A stretch of 64,000 nucleotides of DNA from Arsenophonus nilaparvatae (GTDB lineage: Bacteria; Pseudomonadota; Gammaproteobacteria; Enterobacterales; Enterobacteriaceae): NCBI RefSeq assembly GCF_000757905.1, contig NZ_JRLH01000012.1; one strand, written 5' to 3'. Numbering within the stretch: the first letter of the stretch is position 1; the number at the start of each line of letters is the position of its first letter. Positions 56,677-64,000 of this stretch are shown piece by piece. Below the pieces are notes generated by a model. It worked only from the letters and a program-made list of their open reading frames with translations. It did no database searches and was not told where the DNA came from. A program made the position numbers and the translations under genes.

Positions 56677-58833
56677 TTAAGCGTTAATTTTTGTTATTGT
56701 TCCTATTTGTTGATGCCAGAGTTGAGCATAAAAGCCATTTAACTTGAGTAGATTATCATGGCTATCGAATTCAATCACTTGACCTTCATTAATCACACAA
56801 ATTTTATCAGCATGACGAATGGTATTGAGGCGATGGGCAATACTAATAACAGTTCGGCCAGCAGACAAATAATGCATATTTTTCATGATAGCGGCTTCTG
56901 AATCATAATCTAGTGCAGAAGTGGCCTCATCAAGAATTAAAATCCGTGGTTGTGTTAACAGGGCTCGGGCAAGTGCTATACGTTGCCGTTGTCCTCCTGA
57001 TAAATTCATACCTCTCTCTGCTAACTGCATATTGAAACCTTGAGGAAGTTGTTGAATAAAATCCAGTGCGCCTGCTATTTGCGCTGCCTGGGTCATGGCT
57101 TCGTCAGAAGCTGCCGGTTGGCTTAAGCGGATATTATCTGCTATCGAGCCTGCAAACAAAATACTTTCTTGAAGTACTACACTCATATTAAGACGTAAAG
57201 CAACGGGATCGGCGACAGCTAGATCCATACCATCAATAGTAATTTGACCCTGCTGAGGAACATAAAGTCGTTGTAATAACTTTGTTAAGGTACTTTTTCC
57301 TGATCCTGAAGGGCCTGTGATACCGATAAATTGTCCGGCCTTAATTGACAAGGATAGGTTCTGCAATACTTCTGGCATGTCGTTAGCATAACGAAATCTG
57401 ATATGATTAAATTCAATATTACCATTAATAGATGCTGTATTGGCTAACCCATTTTGGCCAAATTCAGTAGGTTCATCAAGAATATCACCAACACGTTTAA
57501 GGGCGATAAGGGTATGCTGAAAATCTTGCCATACTTGCGCCAGACGAAGGATCGGTTGAGTAACATGTGCGCTAAGCATATTAAAAGCAATTAATTCTCC
57601 AGGACTAAGTTGGTCTTGCATAACGGCTTTAACACCAAACCATAATAGAATAGCAGTAGTTATTTTATTGACCAGTGTAATAATTTGACTGGCAATGATA
57701 CTGCTTTTTTGTACCTGAAAGCTTTTTTGTAATTGGTGACTTAAGATTTTTTGCCAGCGTTGTAAAAACCTATTCTCGGTGGCGGTTGTTTTAACGGTTT
57801 CAATACCCGTGATTGTTTCAGTAAGAAAAGTGGTATTATCGGCTTGAGCTTCATACTCTTTTTCTACCCGTTTACGAATAATCGGGCCAATTAATAGCCA
57901 AAAGATAAAATAGATAACCAATGAACCAACGACGATGCCAGCAAGTTGGGCACTGTAGTTGAATAACACGACAATAAATAATGTGACAAAAAATAGATCG
58001 ATAAACAGCATTAATGTTGAGCCAGTGAGAAATTGCCTAATTTGCGCCATCTCACGAACTCGGGCAATAATTTGCCCCGTTTGTCGCTGTTTAAAATAGT
58101 CAAGCGGCAGTCCTAATAAATGACGATATAAGCGGCCGGATAATTCAGCATTAATTTGGCCAGAGGTATGATTAAAAATTTTATTACGAATAAAACTATA
58201 AATAGGTTCGGCTATTGCTAATGAGATAATGGCAAATGCTAAAACATGTAAGCTATTTAGGCTACGTCCTACCAAGACTTTATCAATCAGATGTTGAAAA
58301 AGAATTGGGTGAATAAGGGCAAATATTTGTACAACGCTGGCGAGTATAAAAATATCTCTTAGTTGTTTATTTTGCCTAAGAACTGAAGGGGAAAACCAAT
58401 CTAATCCAAACTTGATTTTTTTAGCAGTTAATTTTTTTTCCGCCACGAGCAGTACTTTAAATTTGATTGGTTTTTTGGGCTTATTATAATGAGGAAAAGT
58501 TAATGTTTTCTCTGAACACGGATTTATTACTTCAATAATTTGTTGCGTTATATTGGTAAATATCCACCATACGCCTTCTATTTCAATTAAAGCGGGTAAC
58601 GGAATATGTTCCAGTTCAGCTGGTGTAAAAAAGCTTACTTTGCTTTTTAATTGCATATAATCCGCACACTCTCGTAACTGCCAGTCGGTTAGATGTTCAG
58701 ATTCTAATCCTAAGGAGTGAGTTAACTGTTCAATTGTGATGGATTTACTCAGTTGTTTACCCAGCCAGATTATTGCATCTAGGGCTTGGTTAGTGGCGTT
58801 ATTAGCTATTGCTACGCTAGGAAAAGTTTCCAT
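56677..58833 (-). CDS. Type I secretion ABC transporter (RtxE-like)
   Basis: Inner-membrane exporter ATPase of a type I secretion system. The 718 residues comprise an N-terminal C39-like domain without the catalytic Cys (about 1-125), a six-helix membrane domain (about 160-440) and a nucleotide-binding domain with Walker A GPSGSGKST, signature LSGGQRQRIALARAL and Walker B ILILDEATSALD. It starts 3 bp after the HlyD-like gene. Two ABC genes flanking one adaptor recall rtxB-rtxD-rtxE of MARTX toxin systems, where both ABC proteins are needed. Confidence 0.9.
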   Translation of the reverse strand: METFPSVAIANNATNQALDAIIWLGKQLSKSITIEQLTHSLGLESEHLTDWQLRECADYMQLKSKVSFFTPAELEHIPLPALIEIEGVWWIFTNITQQIIEVINPCSEKTLTFPHYNKPKKPIKFKVLLVAEKKLTAKKIKFGLDWFSPSVLRQNKQLRDIFILASVVQIFALIHPILFQHLIDKVLVGRSLNSLHVLAFAIISLAIAEPIYSFIRNKIFNHTSGQINAELSGRLYRHLLGLPLDYFKQRQTGQIIARVREMAQIRQFLTGSTLMLFIDLFFVTLFIVVLFNYSAQLAGIVVGSLVIYFIFWLLIGPIIRKRVEKEYEAQADNTTFLTETITGIETVKTTATENRFLQRWQKILSHQLQKSFQVQKSSIIASQIITLVNKITTAILLWFGVKAVMQDQLSPGELIAFNMLSAHVTQPILRLAQVWQDFQHTLIALKRVGDILDEPTEFGQNGLANTASINGNIEFNHIRFRYANDMPEVLQNLSLSIKAGQFIGITGPSGSGKSTLTKLLQRLYVPQQGQITIDGMDLAVADPVALRLNMSVVLQESILFAGSIADNIRLSQPAASDEAMTQAAQIAGALDFIQQLPQGFNMQLAERGMNLSGGQRQRIALARALLTQPRILILDEATSALDYDSEAAIMKNMHYLSAGRTVISIAHRLNTIRHADKICVINEGQVIEFDSHDNLLKLNGFYAQLWHQQIGTITKINA

Positions 58834-58836
58834 CGC

Positions 58837-60186
58837 TTATTTCTCCCGCATTGATTCGGACAGATATTCACGAATTGGGCTTAAGAGATAATCAATCACA
58901 CGCCGTTTATCGGTTTTGATTTCTGCCACAATGGACATGCCTGGTGTGATATCAATTGAATGACCATCAACCATCAGATTATTTTGTTTCAGACTGATTT
59001 GCGCGGGAAAGATAAGTCCTAATTGCTCATCTTGGGCTGAATCACGGGAGATTGATAATACTTCACCCTCGATAGTACCATAACGGGTATAAGGGAAGGC
59101 ATCAACTTTAACGGTGACGTTTTGCCCAGGGCGAATAAAACCAATGTCTTTATTTAAGATCTTAACTTCAGCAATTTGCACATCGTTATCTGGTACAATG
59201 ACCATCAAGTTTTGTGCTGGTTGTAATACTGCGCCTAAAGTATAAATGGTTAACTGTTGAACGGTGCCAATAACCGGTGAGCGTACAATTTCTAACTGCT
59301 CTCGTTCATCAAATTTTGCGTATTTTTGTTCTAGCATTGACAGCTGGATCTCTGACTGCTTTTTTTTATCGTTCCATTCATGGTGTTTTTGCGATTGAAA
59401 TGCATTGAGTCGCTCTTTTAGGTTTTTTTCTTGTGAAACTAAGATATTCAACTCAGATGTTTGTTGGGCAATTAAGCGCTTAGTTTCTAATAATTCTTTT
59501 TCCTGCTCTAAATATTCTGATTTACTGATCATCTGTTTTTGACTTAAGGTTTGACGGGCCTCTAAACGCTGTTCGATATTCTTTTTTAATAAAAAAAGCA
59601 CATTAAGATCATTATTTTTTGCTGTTTGTGATGAATGATTAACTTCAATTTCAGAGGTTAAACTAGCGATTTGCGCATCAAATTGGGCTTTTTCATGGTG
59701 ATAGTTTTGGCTGATTTTTTCTTGTTGTCGTTTTGTTAATTGGTGAAAGGTGAGTTGTTGGTGAGGAATTTTGTTTTCCAGTAGCGATTGGTAAAGTAAT
59801 TTCTCAATTGTATGATACTCGATTTGATATGAAATACCGATGATATCCTGACTAACACCCAGTGCGTCAAGAGTGAGCAGCGGTTCCCCTTTTTTCACAT
59901 GTTGGCCGTTTTTCACATGTAATTCAGTTAATCGGCTCTGCTCATAAGCTTGAATAACTTGTGAGTGCCCCGACACAATAAGTCGTCCAGTTGAGGTGGC
60001 TTGAACATCTAATTGTCCCCAGTAGGCCCAACCAATAGTAATAACAACACCGATACTTAAGGTCAGTGCGGTTAAACGTGCAAAAGGTGATGGCGGGCTA
60101 TTCATCAACGCCAGGTGTGGGGGCAAGAAGTCATAATTATATGGCGGGAAAAACTGCTTTAACTTCCGTGTAATACGATTTGTCAT
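58837..60186 (-). CDS. Type I secretion membrane-fusion protein (RtxD/HlyD-like)
   Basis: Adaptor linking the ABC exporter to an outer-membrane TolC. From the ATG at 60186 (AGGA site) the product is 449 residues: one membrane helix (about residues 40-60), the lipoyl-like entry IVSGHSQVIQAYEQSRL, a long coiled coil (about 125-300), and the HlyD C-terminal barrel (VRSPVIGTVQQL ... VDAFPYTRYGTIEG), ending near the membrane. A frame start 14 codons upstream overlaps the preceding ABC gene and is less likely. Confidence 0.92.
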   Translation of the reverse strand: MTNRITRKLKQFFPPYNYDFLPPHLALMNSPPSPFARLTALTLSIGVVITIGWAYWGQLDVQATSTGRLIVSGHSQVIQAYEQSRLTELHVKNGQHVKKGEPLLTLDALGVSQDIIGISYQIEYHTIEKLLYQSLLENKIPHQQLTFHQLTKRQQEKISQNYHHEKAQFDAQIASLTSEIEVNHSSQTAKNNDLNVLFLLKKNIEQRLEARQTLSQKQMISKSEYLEQEKELLETKRLIAQQTSELNILVSQEKNLKERLNAFQSQKHHEWNDKKKQSEIQLSMLEQKYAKFDEREQLEIVRSPVIGTVQQLTIYTLGAVLQPAQNLMVIVPDNDVQIAEVKILNKDIGFIRPGQNVTVKVDAFPYTRYGTIEGEVLSISRDSAQDEQLGLIFPAQISLKQNNLMVDGHSIDITPGMSIVAEIKTDKRRVIDYLLSPIREYLSESMREK

Positions 60187-60194
60187 GAAGTTTC

Positions 60195-62285
60195 CTACTG
60201 CTGCTTTAACGATTGTTGTAATGACCACAGATAGTGGTAATGTTTTTTAAGTTGCAATAATTGTGTATGGCTTCCTTGCTCAATAATTTTGCCTCGATCC
60301 ATGACAATAATATGATGGTGATGACTAAGCGTTGATAAGCGGTGTGCAATAGTAATTACGGTACGCCCTTGGGCAATTTTTTGCATATTTTGTTGGATCA
60401 TGGCTTGTGTTTGATCATCCAAAGCGCTGGTGGCTTCATCAAAGATCAGAATACGAGGATTGCTAAGTAGTGTGCGAGCAATGGCAATACGCTGGCGCTG
60501 ACCGCCTGATAATGATTGGCCACCTTCAGCAATTAGCGAATCGTAACCTGAAGGCATTTTTAAGATGAAATCATGGGCACCGGCTAATTTAGCGGCGGTA
60601 ATCACTTCATCTAAAGTCGCATCAGGTTTTGATTGAGCAATATTGTTAAATACCGATTGGTTAAACAGAAAATTTTCCTGTAATACGATACCAATTTGTT
60701 GCCGTAAGCTAGCTATGTTGATTTGGTAAAGAGGAATATCATCAAGTAATATACCGCCTTTTTCTGGTGTATAAAGGCGTAATAACAGACGCGCTAAGGT
60801 ACTTTTACCGGAACCTGAAGCACCAACAATGCCTATCATCTCTCCGGCTTTAATGGATAAATTATATTGATTAATAATAAGGGGAAGATCTGGTTGATAG
60901 CGAAAATCCACATTTTGAAACTGGATTTTGCCGGTTAATTGCGGGTGCAAACCATCACTATGTTGTTCGGCTGGTAAATTAATGATTTGTGCTAGTTTAT
61001 CAATGGCAACCCGAGTACGGATATAATCCCCCCATAATTGCACCAATTTCCCCAATGGTTGACTACTGTGAGAGACCATCATTTGAAAGGCGATTAATTG
61101 GCCTATCGTCATATTTAATGCCAGTACTTCGGCAGCCCCAATCCATAAAATTATCGCCATAGTCAATTTTTCAATAAGCATGACAATATGACTGCCTTGT
61201 GAATTTATTTGCTGTGCCTGAAAGTTACTCGCAACCATGTCGGCGGTTTGCGCATCCCAACGGCGGATAAAACGTGGCTCAACTGCCAAACTTTTAATGG
61301 TTTCACTGCCAGCGACGCTTTCAGTTAAAAAAGAGGTATTGATTGCCGCATGCATAAATTGTGTTTCGGCCGCTTTTTCTATCTTTGGCGTTATTCGCCA
61401 GGCTAACAGTAAATAACAGGGGATCGACAGCAAAAAAATGAGTGTTAGTGTCGTTGATAGAATCGACATTACATAGATAAAGATGAATAAAAAAAGCACG
61501 TCGACCATCAAAGTAAACATACTGCCGGTTAAAAATTCACGGATTGTTTCTAATTCTCTAACCCGATTAACAATTGCGCCTACTTGACGGGTCTTGAAAA
61601 AGGAGAGTGGTAAGTGTAATAGATGCCTAATCAGTTTTAATCCGAGCCGGATATCAATACGGTTGGCGGTATGGACATAGATATATTCTCTGAAACCTTT
61701 TAATATAACTTCAATAAACGCGGCGATTATTAAGGCAAAAATAAGCACATCTAAAGTGCTAAAGGCTTGATGGATAAGTACCTTATCCATAATAACTTGA
61801 ATAACAATCGGTGATAATAGAGCCAGTATTTGTAATACAAATGAGAAAAACAAGATTTCAATGAATGTCTGTTTATGCTTTAAGAATTCAGGTATAAACC
61901 AACGAATATCAAAGCGGGATTGTTTTTGATTTATTTTGAGCTAATTTCCATTCCACTGTTGAAGAAAAGCTTGTTTCTGCCAAATTTCTGGTGGTTTATT
62001 ACCAGCAGCTTGTATTAAAACTTGCTCATCATTATAGCTCGCTAAAATATAAGGGATATTAGTGTTATCATAAATAATAGCGGGTAGAGTCAGACGCGAT
62101 AGCTCTTTTTTTTGGCAGCGTTTTTTCTTTACGGTAATTTGATATTTTTGTTGGATTTTTTTTATACAATCAACATAATTGTCATTCTGAGTTATTTCTT
62201 TATTATATTCATTTAAATTTATTTTATTATTCAATCTTATGATAATAGAAATTAATTCAAGGGTTTTTTGGTTATATTCATCCAT
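60195..62285 (-). pseudogene. Type I secretion ABC transporter (RtxB-like), interrupted by an in-frame TAG
   Basis: The first gene of the cassette. A 114-residue N-terminal C39-like domain (from ATG 62285, ending QQWNGN) stops at TAG 61943-61941. The same frame continues without gap through LKINQKQSRFDIRW into the membrane domain and a complete ATPase (Walker A GASGSGKST, LSGGQRQRIAIARTL, ILIFDEATSALD). Total length of 696 codons including the TAG fits the family. The 3' part has only a TTG at 61853 without a clear ribosome site, so independent translation is doubtful. It may be a fresh nonsense mutation, suppression or a sequence error. Confidence 0.85.
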
Positions 62286-62525
62286 ATTAAATAATCACAA
62301 ATTAAAATATAAAGCAATTTAAATATATTTAATATTAATAAAAGGCTTTATTATTATTAGTTGGAAAGTTTATTCTATCGGCTTATTTTTTTATGAAAAG
62401 AATAAAAACAGAGTTTTATTATTTTTAAGACTAGTTATATTTTTAGGCTGAATTAAAATTATTATTTGTTGCAAATTAGTTTATGAATATGAAAAGAATT
62501 AAAGGAATAATATATTGTAGATGAT

Positions 62526-63323
62526 TTATTGTTTATCAGCTGGAATAGCGAGAAAACGATGAATAGCTCGGATGACAGCTGCTGGATTTTCAGCATGCAC
62601 CCAGTGACCACATCCCATAATAATCTGTCCATGAGCTTGTGGAAATTGAGCAATAATATCTTTGCGATAAGCTTCGCTAATATAATCGGAAAGGCCACCA
62701 CGAATAAAAAGAGCGGGATGCGGCCAGGCTGGAATCGTTTTCCAACTCATCAATTGACGATATTCTTTTTTTAAGACAGGCAAATTAAATTTCCATTTAC
62801 CTTTATCAAATGATTTTAATAAAAATTGAATTTCACTTTCTTCACTGATCATATTACGCATAATAATAGCCGCGTCTGGCCGTGAAGTTACGTCTGCTTG
62901 TATTACTGCTTCTAAAGCGGAAAATATATTCTCATGGCGATTAATTTGATAAGTGACTGGCGCAATATCAAGAACCACAATTTTTTCTATTAGTTGTGGC
63001 GCGATTGCGGTCATCGCCATTGCTATTTTTCCACCCATTGAGTGTCCGATAGCGATAACACTTGTTTGCTTTAAATGCGTTAGTAGCGTTAAAACGTCTG
63101 TTGCCATTTCAGAATACAGCATCGTTTCCGCCCATGGCGAGTTGCCATGATTGCGAATATCGAGTTGAATAACGGTGAAATAATCTTGTAAATTGCGTGC
63201 CAATAGGCCTAAATTTTGTCGATCGCCAAACAGGCCATGGATGAGTACAATCGCAGCAGAAGAGATAGGATTTTCCGGTTGATGGATGCGATAATTTAGC
63301 CAGTTATTTAGCAACATAGTCAT
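62526..63323 (-). CDS. ybfF: Esterase YbfF
   Basis: An alpha/beta-hydrolase of 265 residues, similar throughout to E. coli YbfF (254). The nucleophile elbow is GHSMGG (Ser95), with Asp in the LDIAPV region or later and His in GCGHWVHAE. E. coli YbfF hydrolyses acyl-CoA and short esters in vitro. It is divergent from seqA, as in E. coli, but is separated from ybfE by the type I secretion cassette. Confidence 0.93.
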   Translation of the reverse strand: MTMLLNNWLNYRIHQPENPISSAAIVLIHGLFGDRQNLGLLARNLQDYFTVIQLDIRNHGNSPWAETMLYSEMATDVLTLLTHLKQTSVIAIGHSMGGKIAMAMTAIAPQLIEKIVVLDIAPVTYQINRHENIFSALEAVIQADVTSRPDAAIIMRNMISEESEIQFLLKSFDKGKWKFNLPVLKKEYRQLMSWKTIPAWPHPALFIRGGLSDYISEAYRKDIIAQFPQAHGQIIMGCGHWVHAENPAAVIRAIHRFLAIPADKQ

Positions 63324-63678
63324 ATTAGCTTTTGTTAATTAATAATTATTATAATGACATGGATATAATGAGAAACCAACAATTATCAACTCGATAGGTA
63401 GCAAAATTTAAGTTAATGTTGGTGAGTGAAAGGGTGAGTACCACGATAATATTTTACTATTTATATAAATAATGTGACTAATATCCGATTTCAATAAAGA
63501 TATCTTTATTCATCGTAAGGTAAAGTTATTAAGCTGTTTCTATACTCATTGAGAATCAAGACAAAAAACTTTTTTATTAAAAGACTAAGCTTAAGTAATT
63601 GAAATATTCATTGTTTTGTTTTTTAAGTTTATATCTTATAATTGGCAGGTAATTTTAATTAAAACAGATTGAAATAAC
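63324..63678. other. Divergent intergenic region ybfF/seqA
   Basis: This 355-bp AT-rich gap has no convincing gene and should hold both promoters. No clear operator was seen. Confidence 0.5.
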
Positions 63679-64000
63679 ATGAAAACGATTGAAGTTGACG
63701 AAGAACTTTACCGCTATATCGCTAGTCATACCCAGCATATAGGTGAAAATGCATCGGTTATATTACGACGTCTATTAGGGTTTGACGTTAGTCAGTCGCA
63801 TATTCCACTCTCGGTCACCGTAAGTAATATAACGACAGGAGTGAAAAAAGATAAAGCAGTTTTTTCCCATGATGCAGCAAGAGTGATACATGATTTATTG
63901 CTTTCCAACAATTATGCAACTAAAAGCAAAGCGATTGATCGCTTTATGCTTATTTTATCCACTCTATACAATTTAAATAAACAAGCTTTTGTGGCAGCAA
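63679..64000 (+). CDS. seqA: Negative modulator of initiation of replication SeqA (partial, cut by window end)
   Basis: The first 107 codons of SeqA, which binds hemimethylated GATC and sequesters oriC. It starts MKTIEVDEELYRYIASHTQ, matching E. coli, with the ribbon-helix-helix multimerisation domain, then a divergent linker, and the start of the DNA-binding domain (ATKSKAIDRFMLILSTLYNLN). The linker (residues about 35-70) is poorly conserved with E. coli. Confidence 0.95.
   Translation, partial: MKTIEVDEELYRYIASHTQHIGENASVILRRLLGFDVSQSHIPLSVTVSNITTGVKKDKAVFSHDAARVIHDLLLSNNYATKSKAIDRFMLILSTLYNLNKQAFVAA

Noticed and set aside
60195..61853. A separate 552-residue ABC transporter gene starting at TTG 61853.
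   Set aside because: The conserved frame runs on upstream to the TAG without gap, and no ribosome site precedes the TTG; it is the 3' part of one interrupted gene.

Overview
The window is a low-G+C enterobacterial chromosome segment, dense with housekeeping genes whose closest familiar relatives are those of Escherichia coli. Long stretches keep E. coli gene order (nrdHIEF-proVWX-emrRAB; cspE-lipA-lipB-ybeD-dacA-rlpA-mrdBA-rlmH-rsfS-nadD-holA-lptE-leuS-gltL-lnt-ybeXYZ-miaB-ubiF-tRNAs-nagCAB/E-glnS-fur-fldA-ybfE-ybfF-seqA). Small E. coli neighbours are missing and host-interaction genes sit in the gaps. The AT-rich composition, gene loss, several interrupted genes and type III / type I secretion functions suggest a host-associated member of Enterobacterales, possibly the Morganellaceae and for example an Arsenophonus-like insect associate. 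The taxon is inference.

Layout. Positions 1-4.3 kb carry pssA and the protein acetyltransferase gene pat. Positions 4.3-8.6 kb form an effector islet: a large pentapeptide-repeat protein whose C-terminal half matches the SopA/NleL HECT-like E3 ubiquitin ligases, and, on the other strand, a CesT-type type III chaperone gene followed by a small unrecognised gene. yfiF follows, then the emrRAB multidrug efflux cluster, the proVWX osmoprotectant transporter and the nrdHIEF class Ib ribonucleotide reductase operon with a pair of NrdR boxes upstream. ogt and cspE mark the junction to the second syntenic block, which runs from lipoate synthesis through cell elongation (mrdA/mrdB, dacA, rlpA), ribosome factors (rlmH, rsfS, ybeY), nadD, holA, lptE, leuS, lnt and miaB to ubiF. 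A tRNA operon (Met, Leu, 3x Gln-UUG in identical 100-bp units, Gln-CUG) has a clear sigma-70 promoter. The nag regulon follows, then glnS, a predicted secreted or effector lipase, fur, fldA and ybfE. A type I secretion cassette (ABC - HlyD - ABC, like RtxB-RtxD-RtxE of MARTX systems) lies between ybfE and ybfF, which are adjacent in E. coli. The window ends inside seqA.

Three genes look interrupted. nrdE has an in-frame TAA that removes its last 59 codons, including the C-terminal Cys pair. The first type I ABC transporter has an in-frame TAG between its C39-like domain and its membrane domain. lnt appears to have lost one A in a 7-A tract just after its start codon. The strongest finding is the SopA/NleL-like ligase: its predicted catalytic Cys750 lies exactly as far from the C-terminus as Cys753 of SopA. 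No rRNA, CRISPR array, insertion sequence or phage was seen.
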